From Uranotaenia lowii (taxonomy: Eukaryota; Arthropoda; Insecta; Diptera; Culicidae): 64,000 nucleotides of DNA. Both the position numbers and the translations under genes were made by a program. A model generated the notes under the pieces. That model was not told the DNA's origin, did not search any database, and worked only from the letters and a program-made list of their open reading frames with translations. Shown piece after piece: positions 1 through 12,599 of this stretch. How positions within the stretch are numbered: the stretch's first letter is position 1; every line of letters begins with the position of its first letter. The stretch spans positions 154,353,442 to 154,417,441 of the forward strand of contig NC_073693.1 of NCBI RefSeq assembly GCF_029784155.1, in the 5' to 3' direction.

Positions 1-109
1 GTATTTTTAGCCCTTTTAAACAGATAATTAACATTAGTTATTGGTCAGATATTAGTAATTCCATGATAACCAATGATCACGATTCATTCAGATGAAAAAT
101 ACTTCCTTT

Positions 110-490
110 TTGACTCTAGGTATCAATTCTACCTATAATATACATTTTGGAAAACTTCTTTAAAAAAATTGAGAGTTTACTGTTGCTTTGAAAATATGGC
201 ATTATGAAGTTCATGTTATGCTTTAACGATTGACATATTGAAATAAATATTTTTATAGTAATTTTTTCATGTGAGAAACATTTTAAAGTGGTAAAAAAGA
301 TCTTCAAATCACATTCTGTAAAATTTTTCAAACTAAGTTCAATAACTCGAATACTAAAACTTATAAAATTTGTTGTTGATATTACAGCATTGATGTTTTG
401 TTCTATTTGCCTCATTTTTCTAGAACATTTGATATTTGTAAGACATTCCTGTTTCGAGATATAGCGAAGGAATCAAGTATCCCCAGCAGT
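110..490 (-). repeat. Family G interspersed repeat, truncated copy
   Basis: Reverse-complement copy of the element at 36088-36839, corresponding to its first ~400 bp. Shared landmarks include the phrase GGGATACTTGATTCC, the segment about fragments ATATCTCGAAAC and AATGTCTTACAAA, and the stretch AATTGATC/AATTGATA. Both ends of the family are missing here, and at 490 it abuts the E module. No coding capacity is supported; the 99-codon open frame on the minus strand lies wholly inside the repeat. Confidence 0.7.
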
Positions 491-492
491 CT

Positions 493-680
493 TCACGAAA
501 ACATGTACCTAGTGCGGACTTGAGTGCGGAAATCCAGGCGCAAATTTTCTCTGAACTTGCACACAAGCTTGTACTTGGGTTTAGCTCGAACCTGAACTCG
601 AGCACATTTATTGCACCAGAGTGCGCGCCCCGATGTTCGTACCTTGGTTCGCTTCAGGTTAGTACCGAGTTTTGTACTCA
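493..680. repeat. Family E module (GTGCG / GAACTTG-rich repeat)
   Basis: GC-richer block made of imperfect reiterations of GTGCG, GAACTTG and GAGCTCGAAC-like words. A related block lies at 9665-9842 in the opposite orientation. In both places it touches a family G terminus through the same junction word CAGTCTTCACG, so the two modules travel together or E repeatedly inserts into G. No protein is recognisable. Confidence 0.55.
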
Positions 681-824
681 TAGTGACTGGCTGAACTGAG
701 ATTGAATGTGTGTGCCTGTGTATGCCTGCACAGAAAAAAAAATGTAATACTACATTTCACGTAATTCTTTGTCTTTGAAAGCGAAAACGAAAATCGCTTG
801 AAAAGACATGTAAAAACACAAACA

Positions 825-905
825 AATTCCCACAGTTTAGAAAATTCATGTAACCTTACATGTAAGAGCATGGGTAGAAAGGAATCGGGTGTTTTCATTT
901 AAATA
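825..905. repeat. Repeat with TTACATGTAA and GCATGGGTAGAA words
   Basis: Shares a ~75-bp segment (ATTCCCACAGTTTAGAAAA, then TTACATGTAA, then GCATGGGTAGAA and AATCGGGT) with the foldback repeat at 4611-4800. Additional TTACATG words follow to about 1130, so the element probably extends right, but its far end is not clear. Confidence 0.5.
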
Positions 906-2789
906 AAATGAACCTTGTTTCATGTAATTCTCCATTCATCAAAATCTCACAGTTTAAAAATGCAATGTTATGTGTCATTACATGTAAACCAATTTACTGG
1001 CCATTACATGCTACATAATTTACAAGTTGTTCCAAGTGAAATTGCTTTTTGTTGTTGTTTGCGTTGTGTGTTTGCATTTACATGCGTACAAAAGTCATAT
1101 TGCATCTGATCATAAGGGACTTTACATGTTTTGACATGGGTACACACGTCAACGTTCTTTTGCAAGTAAAACCGCCTTCCGTTTTTTCGTTAGCTCTTGA
1201 ATAACGTCGCAATAGTTTTGTCTCGGTGATTTTGGAATGAAAACGCCGTGCAATCCGTTTCAATGGTTTCAATTTCACGTTCGAACTTATAAACTGTGTC
1301 CAGACACCTGGTATGTATAAGTGTACAGTAGAATTCCCATGTCAAAGTGATTATTGATGCTTTTTAAAAATCTTTCCTACAGATTATTATGAATCTACAA
1401 AACATTAAAACCGCATAAATTGGAAATTGGCAAGGATCTGTGAAGCAAGCCTTGTAGGTTTTGTTTCGGTGAAATAACTCAACTGGTGTATTTCTAATCA
1501 TTTCATGATTCTCCCTCATATTTAAAATATGTGATTGCACCGAGATGCAAGATTCAGTATTAGAAGCAACTTTACACAAAAACAAAAAAAAACTTGAAGC
1601 TCGCGGATTCAATTCTCTGATGCTGCTTAAAATTCAAGGCACTTCGTGCGCTAGAACATTCAGTAGATATTATATATTTCATATTTTTGCATGCAGTTGC
1701 ACTACAAGTAAGTGTTTCAAAAACTTTTCTGTGAATCTAACTATTTCTTTTTTGCGCATGGATCAGATGAAAGCAGCTTTACTATTTTGTAAATTTGATA
1801 AGACTAAGTATATGAATGTAGTGAAGCAATGGTGAGATTTTGCTAAAAACCAGTCCCTTCAATTTTAACCAAATCTTTTATGGTCTACTGCTCTTAACAG
1901 TTTTCAAAATTCATTAAATAAAACAGTGGTAGAAATGATATTAATTGAATTTCCGACGATCATCTCATTTGTCGTTTCTCAGCTTTGCTAAAGTTGTATA
2001 AATTACAAACCTACCTGTACCATGGCCAAGGTACCGAATAGAACTGAAAATGTTCTTGGTTCTATAAATTTCTGATCAGTCGTTTTGTTCGTCGCTTCAT
2101 CGCTTTTGTAACCTTCTCAAATACAGCGGTTTTTCATCTTCCCCCTTTTCCGGTTTATAAAAGAAATAGCTGAGTGAAGTGGATTGATCATCTAAAATTG
2201 AAATCCAGAATACATTGTTTTATTAAATGATAAGGAAAACTGAGCAATCTTTAAAGAAAAAGTTCAAAAGAAGACGTTTCAAGAAATGGTAACTTACCTC
2301 GATCTCTTAGATGTTAAAACCTTATTCTAGTTGAAGGTTTAAGGAAATTTTAAGATAAAAAACGCAAATTTTTCGAAGTAAATTCAATTTATTTTATCAC
2401 TTATCAACCGAAAATGTTTTGGTATTTGCAGTTGAGCAAGTTGAATGAATGGGAATATAACAGGTTAAGCCATTTCGCTACATTTGCATGTGTTGGTAAA
2501 GATTTCAATTGAAAGTTATGAATATTTCTGACAAATTTCAACAAATTGAACCTCAGCAAATGGCCATAGAAATAATCTGAGAATAAAGTTTTAAGAAATG
2601 TATAAATTAATGCTTAAACGAGTTTTTAACGGCTTTCTCCTGTACATAAATTATATTAGTTGTTGAATAAAGGGAATAAAGTAGTTTGCAAAGGCACACC
2701 TTTGTTAACATATACGCTGCATCTGGCCTACTTTTTTCTCCGTCTGCACGCTTTCGATTTCGAACTCTAAATTGAGACACAAACCGATA
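906..2789. other. No recognised feature
   Basis: AT-rich sequence with scattered TTACATG words at its left edge. The open frames present (up to 96 codons at 1545-1835) show no recognisable domain, initiation context or splice pattern, and I do not call them genes. Confidence 0.5.
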
Positions 2790-3180
2790 CTTTGGGTCAA
2801 GGTAATTAGAACACACATAATCACCTTGGTTCAGTTCCCTTAAATTTGAGTTCAACTGTACATTCTCAAAATTGAATTGGTATACGAAAAATAATGTTCG
2901 ACAAGTGAACTCAACATTTAGCTTTTTGCGGATCAAAAAAAAAGTAAGTACCGGTTACTTCAGAGTTTCGAGCTAGGACTTTAAATATGTTTCAATTGAA
3001 CTGTAATCGTTTAAAAACTAACTCGGGTTTTTTTTCAGCAGCGAGAAAAAAAAATGGATAATTTTGTGTTCACAGTTAGCACCGACGCAAGAACGTCAAA
3101 GAAGCTCAACCTCAAGTTCATAGAATGGAACTATGGTTTGATCAACAGTAGAACTTAATTTTGAGTTTGAAATCAGGAGC
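2790..3180. repeat. Family H repeat (TTGAGTTCAAC words)
   Basis: Contains TTTGAGTTCAAC near the left and CAAGTTCATAGAATGGAACTATG followed by ACTTAATTTTGAGTTT near the right (split here as separate words). The same words recur at 20620-21330. It has the look of an old MITE whose ends are eroded; no coding capacity. Confidence 0.45.
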
Positions 3181-3587
3181 GTTATATTCTTAGTGGTAAT
3201 GTTAATGTTCCTAAAATAAAAAAAGTGTTAGTGAAGCGCCCTGAATTATAAAACGAATATTACGTTTCTAACGTTGTAGGCCAAGTTTTCAAAAAATTGC
3301 AAGTGATTATATAAATTTTGCATCAGTGTTTTGTCACAACCGTTTGCTAGGATATGAACAAATTTTGCCAGTAATTTATAAAAGCTTACTAAAATTGAAG
3401 ATGATAATATGGAATTAAATGAATAAGAAGTTTTTGTTGCTCCCACCTAAATATAAAGTAAGACATATTCGCCAGTTTATTTTAACACTTTTTATTATAT
3501 AATATTATATAATTTTTCAAATTTAACCTTTTATTTGAAACCCGCTGCACATTTTTAAGTTTTTTTTTTTAATAAACTTATTTAGGT

Positions 3588-4400
3588 TTGGGTGTTACGA
3601 ATTCTCAAATTTGGATATTTTTGATTTTCAGTGCATTAAAAATAAACAAATCGCGAATTTGGAAAAATACGCTAACGACTGCCGTGATACCAGTGAGAAC
3701 CAGTTTTCCGAAGCCCAGTCTGGATGATGCGGGAAGCTGTGCCGACCGGAGGCATTTTAGGCAAAACGGAAAGGCTAAAAACGATTCCGAAATTCAGCAA
3801 CCGGAAGGAGACCAAATTTTTGATCGAAGTACGGGATCGATTCCAATTTGCAACAGCACCAGCTTCCAGTGGTTGTGCTTGAGACGATGGGACAGGCCAA
3901 CGAAATTGCCCGTGATACTCAGTAACATTACTGGGTGCCCTAGAGGAGACGGCCACAACTCCAAGGTACGTATTGAAGTTAGATAAGACAATTTAAGAAA
4001 TTAAGCAAAAAGTAATAATAGTTTTTGTTTCTGTTTAGGATGAATGCGAGATGGAAATATTTATTCCTTTTACATGGTCCACGCTTGCTGCTGGCTGCTC
4101 CGGGTCGCCGTGAATTGGACTGTCGAGACCGAGAGAGACGATAGAATTTCTGTTCCGGGGATCGTTAAAAAACTTGTAAGAAGTTAGCATGTACGCTCGA
4201 AAATGCAACGGTCGCGAAAAGGATTTCAGGATTGCTACCGGAACAAAACTCACTAAAGACGGATTAAGGTATTCGTGGACCACCGGTTGTTTGCGAGACA
4301 AGAAGGAAGTTCATCAGGCATGTGACAGTGTGTGTGTGTATTGTGTTAGCATGGAATTGAGTGTTCCTATGGTTAATAAACGTTTTTTTAATTAACAAGT
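3588..4400 (+). other. GC-richer block with splice-like signals, unknown
   Basis: This block stands out from its AT-rich flanks. A plus-strand open frame runs from 3588 to 3986 (132 codons). A donor-like AAG|GTACGT lies at about 3964 and an acceptor-like TTCTGTTTAG at about 4039; joining them keeps a frame open for a further 24 codons before a stop. An AATAAA lies near 4377, after a GT-rich stretch. I recognise no family in either strand. It could be an old gene fragment, a domesticated or dead transposon piece, or chance. Confidence 0.2.
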
Positions 4401-4610
4401 ATCAGTGTTTTACTAAGAAGACAAATCCAATGCTCGTAAACATTGTTAAATGGAGGCGTAAATTTACAATAAACAATGCATTGGAGGCGTACAGACATTT
4501 ACAGGTAATAGCAGGGGTAGAAAGAAAAGAGTTTCTGCTTGTGATAATACTGCTTAATTAAAGAAAATTTACATGAAATCAACAGCATCATCACGAGTTG
4601 GATCCAAAGG

Positions 4611-4756
4611 AAAATTTACATGAAATAGCATGGGTAGAAGGCCATCGGGTTTGTAGTGTGGTAATACTTGTTATGCCGAGGAAGTTTACATGAAATAAAC
4701 AGTTTAATCACATGTAAATACCCGATTCCCTTCTACCCATGCTATATCACGTAAAT
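4611..4756. repeat. Short foldback (inverted) repeat
   Basis: Left arm 4611-4653 reads TTTACATGAAATAGCATGGG then TAGAAGG and ATCGGGT; right arm 4716-4756 is its imperfect reverse complement. The loop between them holds another TTTACATGAAATAAACAG word, and further partial copies sit at 4500-4600. The same arm sequence appears at 868-905. Consistent with a decayed MITE. Confidence 0.6.
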
Positions 4757-5239
4757 CTACGTGGATTTTTCTAACTGTGTGGGAGTTGAATGCGGTATGA
4801 ATTATTTCCTTCAGTTAGTTTTTCTATCGTTTGTGCGTATGTTATTTAAATTTCACTGCTGTTTTTTGAGAATTTTTGGAGTTATGTATGGGGTGGTTAA
4901 ACCGATACATATAGGTATATGATTGGTTTTTGAAAATTGTTGATGAAATTTTTTTGCCTGTTGGCCAGAAAACCGAATAAAAAATTCGACCGAAAATTTG
5001 TTTGTTTGAAACTAGATAGTTCCCGAATATTCCCAAATATTTCATAAAATCGCCGGTTGATGATTTTATGAAACATTTGGGAATTGCCGTTTCAACTTTC
5101 GCTCCGCAAACCTCATGAAACAATGTTTATATTTATGAAACATTAAAAAATGCAAACATAAAATTGATAAATAATCGCATGGCGAGTAGAAAACATGTAA
5201 ATTTTTGCATAATTTGAATGATTAAAAATTATAAAAAAA

Positions 5240-5395
5240 ATAATTCAATTGACACAAATGGAAAAATGGTCAAATATTCAAAATGTCAACAATGACAAAA
5301 ATATAAAAAAATGGCTTTAGTGACAAAAAAGAAGAAAATGGCCAAAATATCACAAATGGCAAAAATGAGCACATGGTTAAATGGCAAAACCTTTT
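5240..5395. repeat. Degenerate AAAATGGCAAAAATG simple repeat
   Basis: A run of imperfect words of the type AAAATGGCAAA, AAATGGTCAAA and TGACAAAAAT on about 150 bp. Spacing is irregular (roughly 12-20 bp), so this is a decayed low-complexity array rather than a clean satellite. Confidence 0.5.
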
Positions 5396-6560
5396 AAAGC
5401 TGTTCGAAATACATCCGTTTCGAGGAAATTTGAGTTGCGGTTTGATGGCGTTCCCCAGGCCGTAAATATTATCCGATTTTTATGATATTATATTCATTGT
5501 GTAGATTATTTATTCAAGCTACTCAACATTTCAAAATTCAGTCGATAGATATGTATTACCAGCCTTTAGGAAACAGAAAATAATAAAAATAAAAAACAAT
5601 TATGCTTTCAAAATACTTATACCTTCTGACAGCTTTGCTGTATTTATTTAAATGTTTCATTGATGTTTGGAATTGTCAAAAATACATCCATTCGACGATG
5701 TTTAGGTCCAATGAAAGTTTTGACCGCTATTTCGGATCTTCCGCTAGAAAAAAAAGTCTTACTTTAAAAACGACATCTAATTTTGGCTTGCTTAGCTGTA
5801 TTTCATTTCTCTATGAGTCGATTTTTTAAATTAATTTTTAATTTTTTGTTGTTAATTTGATTATCGTTTTGAATGAACATACTTGATCTTATCATTTTGA
5901 CCCGAACAATTTTGAAGGGTTAGATTTCATAGTGGTAAGATGTTGAAAAAATTGAATACCTCATTTTATTGTACACCTATTAAATTGAGAATTACATATA
6001 ATTTCTTTTATCTGTTCTACAATTAATTCGTTATATGAATTATAAAAGTCCTGTAAATACCAGGACAATAAATTGTTTAACAATTGTATCTCGCATCATC
6101 TATTTATTTAATGTTTTTTTTACATAATTACTTCATAGAAAGATAGTGTTCATCATTCTAAAAGTTCATTTCAGGCCGTACTAGATTTTTCGAGTATTGG
6201 TAGACTGGATTAGTCGTACATGTTAAAATGTTTTTATCGTCTTTCAAACTTCGTTTGAATGACCTATATTTTTAATGTTATATCGGACTCTGAATCCTAG
6301 AATGAAATTTAAAAAAATCTCAGTAGAACAGTTTTTTAAGTTATGCTCGAAATATGAAATTTTGAAAAAAATTCAAAAGTACTTGTACTGAAATTCAAAT
6401 ATCTTTTAATGCATGACGTGAATTCGAAATTTCTTATTTGCATAATCAAGGTGAAAAATTTTTCTATCGATCATGCGAACTTTATTTTTGAGTATGATTA
6501 ACAGTATTGTTGATATTAGTGACTTTATGATAGAAAAAAATATAAAAAACGCATTTTTAT
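5396..6560. other. No recognised feature
   Basis: AT-rich sequence. The longest open frames (75 and 97 codons) have low-complexity, hydrophobic, Lys/Phe-rich translations typical of random AT-rich DNA. Nothing identifiable. Confidence 0.5.
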
Positions 6561-6960
6561 AGAGACAATTTTGTTTAGCTTTAGTTTCAGACTTGAAGGC
6601 ATGCTTGTCCAACACCTCGCAAACAGAACAGAGCAGAGAACGAATTACACTTTTATCATTTCGGTTTCCGAGTGCACTGCTCAGCCGATCAACGTTCACT
6701 TATCTTTTTGCCGAGTGCGCCCGATTGCGGTTGCTCTGACGGTCGGGTGGACGTCGCTCGCTCTAAAGAAAAGAGAAGGAGCTGGCAAGAAAATTGTGCT
6801 CTAGCGACGCTGCTGTGCCGCTCAGTGTATCAAGCCAGAAAGATTTCAATGCAGGAATGTTTTCTTCAAAAAAGCCGTTATGCAGTGCGGAACAGTGCAT
6901 CAGTTGAAGAGGTCCAATGTAGGTTTATGTATGAACTATTTTTGTACGTAGCCGGGCCGG
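6560..6960. other. GC-richer segment weakly similar to 8040-8330
   Basis: Contains GGGTGGACG followed by CGCTCGCTCT; a related phrase CGGGTGGACGCTTGGTCGCT appears near 8200. The GAAGGCATGCTTG at 6594 also resembles GCATGCTTGAAGG at 8321. This hints at a shared dispersed repeat but the match is too patchy to define ends. No protein recognised. Confidence 0.25.
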
Positions 6961-8514
6961 GCACTTCCTGGCAAATTATTTGAAAAACATGGTGAAAACC
7001 GGGCAAATAATCTGAAATTCTCCATTCCATAAACCGAGCAATATCCGGCCAAATCTGAGGAAATTCCAGACATTCATCTAGTAAAGAAAAACGACTTACA
7101 TTTTTTTTGTCGCAACACATCAGCAGTGTCAAATTTATGTTTAAAGCATACGAAGTAAAGTTTTGGTTTGATGTTTGATGAAAAAAACTTTCACAAATCC
7201 AATTTTTGACAAATAATTTTAAACTGAATTCGATTTTCTTGTTTCATTTTCCAAATAATGTGGATGAAACTGGGCAAAATCCAAGTAGTTTTTTCACAAT
7301 ATCCGGGCATCCGCAAATTGCTGTTTACTTAGGTTTATGTGCTCTTGATATCGTACGTGGGAAGCATTAATTTACAAAAGCAGCAATTCGAAAAGTAACA
7401 TTTACTCAAATTATCCAAAAATCTTTGCCTTTTAAACAAACCGTGAACATTACGCAAGAATCTGGGACAAATTTAAGTAATAAAACTTCAAAACTTTCAC
7501 AAATAGTAAAATTTAGGATTTATCTTCCTTAACCGCTACGCTTTTGATATTTTTCGACCGAAGAAAGCTATCGTAGCTAATCATTTGTCCTGGTGCAGAA
7601 CATCAATCTAGAGGAACTCGCTTAGGAATGAAAAGATAGGTGTTTTGGACAAAGTTGTTAATTTGCATATTTTGATATAAAATTTAAAGGCGAGAGATTT
7701 AAAAATAGCGCGATAATAACAATAACTTTTTGTAGTGCATTTTTCAAGTATTTTTTTTTTATTCAACCGTATCTTCTTGGGTTAAGATTGTAGAACTTTG
7801 ATATGTTAAGCAAAGTTGTGTATTTTGTTGAGATAAATAACTTTGTAGAAGAAACTTAAGCTCTAATATGCTAAACAAGAAAGTTATGATTTATATCTCG
7901 CTATTGGTGGACTTCTAAACTTTATATTTCATATAAAAATATGCGCTTTATTATACAGAACAATGTTGTCGAAAACACCAGCATTCTATCTTAACTACCT
8001 TTGGCGTTATTAATTTAGTTCCGTTAGATTTATGTTCTGCATTGTAAATTCTGACGCACTTCCAAACATCGATCCAGACGCAACCGATGAAGACAAACCG
8101 AGTTTTCTGTAAAGCTTCTCTATCGCCCGAGTGCGAACGAATTTATCTGCACCGGGACGCACTTCATCAGTTTGCTTGCTTCTCTTGCCCACACTCGGGT
8201 GGACGCTTGGTCGCTCTGGAGGTAACGGAGCATTTTTTTAAAGATTCTCCGTTTGGGAGAGCACAGCGAAAAAAATACACGCTCTTACTCTGAACGGGCA
8301 AATCTGAGGAGCGATGCCAAGCATGCTTGAAGGTAATATGTTAGAAATCCGATTTTCTTTTGTACTTAAAAATCAGTTCAAAACAAAAATTTCAAATGGT
8401 TTTTTATCAAAATAAGTTATGGTTACTTTACCATAACAAGATTCTTTGCTTTTTTGCATAATTTGGCCTACCACGGTGTACTTATCATAGTATAGGAAGA
8501 ATAAAATACGGTAA
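6961..8514. other. Mostly unrecognised; 8040-8330 echoes 6560-6960
   Basis: AT-rich with one GC-richer patch (8040-8330). Phrases such as CCGGGCAAATAATCTGA and ATATCCGGGCATCC near 6990-7310 suggest decayed repeat content. No gene or bounded element can be supported. Confidence 0.35.
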
Positions 8515-8835
8515 ATCTCACTCGCGCCAAGTCAAAGTTAAGTATTAGTGTACCAGAAGGCCACATGCCAAATTTCAGATTGATCTGACCATGGGGAAGG
8601 CTGCTTGAGTCTCAAACGTGAATAGGATTTTGAGGTATTTTGCTCGGGAGAAACAAAAAATACTAGTTTTTCATTAATAACTTTTTTCTTCACTGGCCGG
8701 TTGCTTTTTATGAATAATTTTCTTAATGCCTGAATTTAGAAAAATATTTCACTCGAAGACTGTAATCCGATTGGACTTAACACAGGAAAGTTATTGCGAT
8801 GGTAACATTCTTATATTGTTTGTTTTATACGGAAT
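8515..8835 (+). repeat. Family F interspersed repeat
   Basis: Aligns with 9300-9625 and, more distantly, with 35040-35320. Shared order of words: AAGGCCACATGCCAAATTTC, then a GGGATTTTGAG-like word, TTTTGCTCGGGAGAAAC, TTTTTCATTAATAACTTTT, and AAAGTTATT. Noncoding, strongly diverged. Confidence 0.6.
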
Positions 8836-9261
8836 TTGAATGTTGATATAAAACAAAGATTTTAAGTTATTATTTATCAAAAATCGGTTGAAAGTTGTAG
8901 AAGTTATGGTTAAGGTTGCCGAAATCACAGAACAATCTATAATTTTACAAAATTTTGAGCATATTTTCGACACAGATTCTATGTCATAGAACAAAATATT
9001 TACAGATTTTTGAAATTTTGTGTACTTTTCCAAACTAATAAATTTTCATACCAATACTTACTTTGAATTTCTGAATCAAATTCGCGAAAATGTTATAAAG
9101 TTAACACTGTATATTAATACAGTGTAATTGTAATATTGTTGAAATAAGCATATGCGAAATATTTTTCAGTGAAAATCGTATTAAAACATCACAGAATCTT
9201 GTCACAGAATTTTGGAGCCAAATCAAAGAAATAACTTATTTTTCAAAAACACACAGCTTTT

Positions 9262-9300
9262 TCCGGTTATGGTTACGGTTATGGTTACGGTTACTTTACG
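9262..9300. repeat. Short GGTTAY hexamer array
   Basis: About six tandem copies of GGTTAT/GGTTAC alternating as a 12-bp unit. It resembles telomere-type repeats, but dipterans generally lack canonical telomerase repeats and the run is short, so it is read as a simple repeat. It separates two family F copies. Confidence 0.7.
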
Positions 9301-9625
9301 TAAGTAATATTAGCATAGGAAGAATAAAACATGGCAAATCTAACCAGCTCCAAGCTAAAATTAAACATTGCTTTACCAGAAGTTCACAAGCCAAATTAAA
9401 CAAAATTTGACCATCGGAAGGGGTTGCGATTGAGGCGTGAATGGGATTACGAAATATTTTGCTCGAGAGATGCACAAAAAACAGATTTTTCATTAATTAC
9501 TTTTTTATCCACTAGCCGATTGATTTTTTTAAATAATTTTTTCAAAGCCTAAATCAAGACAAACATTTTACCCGAAGACAGCACCACGATTGGAATTGAA
9601 ACAAAAAAGTGACCTAAGATGCTCA
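9300..9625 (+). repeat. Family F interspersed repeat
   Basis: Second copy in the same orientation as 8515-8835, about 800 bp downstream. Contains TTACCAGAAG, GAGGCGTGAATGGGAT, TTTTGCTCGAGAGA and the TTTTTCATTAATTACTTTTT word. The two copies probably belong to one duplicated tract. Confidence 0.6.
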
Positions 9626-9664
9626 AGCGCTTACACTTTCTGCATTTGATTCCGATTCCTGGAT

Positions 9665-9884
9665 TCTGAACATGGATGGGCGCACACGGGTTCGCACCCG
9701 AGTTCGAGCACGAGCTCGAACTTGTACTTGCACACTTGAGTGCGGTGAGTTTAAATGGGTGCGTGTTGAACTTGCGCCTCAAAAGTTGTGTGCAAGTAAG
9801 TACAAAAACTTGCGTGCACTTCGCACCCAAGTTGTACCGTGAAGACTGATCCCCAGGGATAAAGTATCCTCATTCTCCCCTATC
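9665..9884 (-). repeat. E module joined to a family G terminus
   Basis: 9665-9842 is the E module (GTGCG, GAACTTG words) in the opposite sense to 493-680. From 9843 it runs into a G-type end: GATCCCCAGGGATAAAG, then TATCCTCATTCTCCCC at 9869-9884, followed by TA. The GTGAAGACTG junction matches the junction at 490. Confidence 0.55.
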
Positions 9885-10011
9885 TATATACCTGTCATTT
9901 TGGTAGCCTCAGAAATCCTGGTACCTGTGTTTTATGATCTAAAAAATTTTTGGAAGTAAGATCTAAAAGTTACAAGGTTGATTTTAAAAGAAAAAAATAT
10001 GATTCTAAGTA

Positions 10012-12138
10012 GGGTAAGTGAGCCTTAACTTGGCATGCTCCTTATCTTGGCATGTCAAAATGCATTTTGGTGATTTTCATGTCAAACATACGCCTGAAAA
10101 TGGAATAAAAATCAAACATAAAAGAAAAACGCATATGGCAACATTCTGCATAGCATTTGTCCACTAATAAATCCAAATAATTGCGTAATAATTTTTTTTC
10201 GCATGACAAACTGCAAAGGAAATTATGATCTTCGGAAAAAATCTAAAATGAACCTACCTTGCTAGTGCATCTGCCGTCTTCGTATTGATTTTAAAAACAC
10301 ACTTCCTTATGGAAAAATCACTACAAATTACCACTGGTTACAGCAAAACATGGCAAAAAATATAAAATTATAACTTATTCCAAACAACGTACATTTTCTA
10401 TGTAGAATTGAAGAAAATATAAATATTTTTTTTGCCTTATCTTGGCATGCAATTCCACAAATAGAAGTATGTATGTATGTGTGAAAACGACATAGCAGGC
10501 TGTCGGTAGCCGGCGGCCGTTCGTCGGCCGACGGTGCACAGTGGTCTGGAAATTGCAAAGCCGGTCGAAAGTAAAATGAATGATTGAAATAATTTAAAAA
10601 TATCATGAATGTATTTTGGACTATAACCAATTTATTTATCTCTCAAGTCGACTCAAGCGTATTTGGGATCTTAGTAGGAATTATAATACTTCAATTTGAG
10701 CTGCTCTTTCATGGTAAATTTCGAGAACTTTTATTCTCAATAAAATTTACCTCTCAATAAATTAATTTACCGGCTCCGGATCCGAATTGATATCTTGGAT
10801 CTCAATGTTGTTACTATATCCATACCTAAAAAAATCAACATTTGGAAATAGAGTTTAACGTATTTTGATTTCATTTGTTTTGTATTGAAGATGAACATTT
10901 GCTGCATATGTGTCGCTTTGAAAGGAATTGTTTTAAAGTTCAAATTATGACACTCTAAATATAAATATAAAAAATAACTGCAATGCAATGTTGAAATACT
11001 ATGTTGTAACGAGCTTGAGTTTTTATTGTTTTCAATTTCATGTGAAATCAAAAATAATATTTTGACCAAGATTGTTTTTTATTATACATCACTGTGCATC
11101 AGCAAGAGGTGATGACGTTGTTCTCTGTAGGAAAGGAATATGCGAAGGAAGCGCTGTCTAGTTCGGGTAATGATTTTGCATGAGTGCGAAAGGGATGCAG
11201 CCTTTATTTCATCCAGCTTTTGAATTTGCTATTCGCTTCCATTGCCTATAGTTCCCAAACGAACGAGTGAGATGCAATATATTTCTATCAGGCTGGCTGG
11301 AGTAGGCGAAAGTTTGTCTTGTATTGCAATCCGAGTGTACGCATACGATTGCTAGAAAATTCCTAAGGGCAACATTTTAAACATTTATGATTCAAAGAAT
11401 CGTTCGCTTACTTTAGCTTAAGCTTTAGTTTGCTTCTTGCCTCGGTCATAATGGTTTTTAAAATGTCGGTCCTCCTTTTAAGGGAGTGGAATAAAAAAAA
11501 ATATGAACATTTACTATCTTATGTTAAACTCTTAACTTCAACGGAAACAGATCTTTCATGATTGCATGTTAAAAATTGAGCGAACGATTTGTTTGCTTCA
11601 TTAATAAGCATATTTATGTCAACCAGTGCAATATTTTGGAACCTGTTTGTTTTAGATTATCATTCTTATAATAGAAATGTTAAATACACAAAAACTGAAA
11701 TAAACAAGTAAAACTTTTTTACCTAAGATTATCATTCTACATGCAAATATTAATTCTAAAAGTTGATTGACATTTCGTACTTCCGACTTTTTGAAAACAA
11801 TACAGAACATTCCTTCCGGGATAGTTTCAATGAATTCGTGGGGGCTGTTGTTGTATTAGTGAGGCAAGTTTATTCTAGAGACGGCCAATTTAAGGAACTC
11901 ATAAAGTGCCAAAATTCGGCGCGGGGGCTACAATAAGGAGCATTTCAATCAAAAGTTTGATCAGGTTTATCTCAAATTATCAACCGCTTTCAAGCAAAGA
12001 CATATTTTTGCTGCATTTCAGGCTAGTAAGCAATCATATTTGTCGGAGGACTTATGAAGGTACACATTACAGGAAGACTACAATCATGGGAAATCTAGTC
12101 AACCATGCTTTAGGGGCCAAGATTGGGTACATTTACCC
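10012..12138. mobile_element. Candidate 2.1-kb TA-flanked element, no coding capacity
   Basis: The left end (GGGTAAGTGAGCCTTAACTT) and the reverse complement of the right end (GGGTAAATGTACCCAATCTT) are imperfectly similar, and both are bordered by TA (10010-10011 and 12139-12140). Inside, TTATCTTGGCATG occurs at 10053 and again near 10440. No transposase is seen. The length is large for a MITE and the ends are only about 70% alike, so two independent decayed repeats are a fair alternative. Confidence 0.35.
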
Positions 12139-12599
12139 TAGTAGTGATTAAACATAAACTCCGTCTAAAGGCTTACAAGTATCTTCAATATTAACTTTCC
12201 GCATAAGTTGAATTATCTCAATTATTTGTGAAACAATTTTAACAAGAATTCTATAGAAATGTAGCTATGAGTCAGTCTTGAAATGTTTCTAAATTCAGAA
12301 AAAATGGTTAAACTGTGTAGAAACTACAACCGAAAAAGTACTGGAAGTCATGATCCTTATAATATTTAAAAAAAACTGTAAAAATTTTCTCATCGATAAA
12401 GTTTTTCGAAGAACAAAAGTTGTTTATAATCTAAGCTCTGTGAATTTTTCAACGAAAAAAATGGGGTTATGAGGCTTGATGTTCCCTAAAGATATGATGG
12501 AAACAGGAAAAGCGGATCAAATGAACTACTCTCCGAACCATCATGTGAATATTACCACAACCAAATATCTGCAAAAATCGAAAGATTTTGCCATCTAAC

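Noticed and set aside
9262..9300. Interstitial telomere repeat
   Set aside because: GGTTAY units are too few and dipterans generally lack such telomeres; read as a simple repeat.
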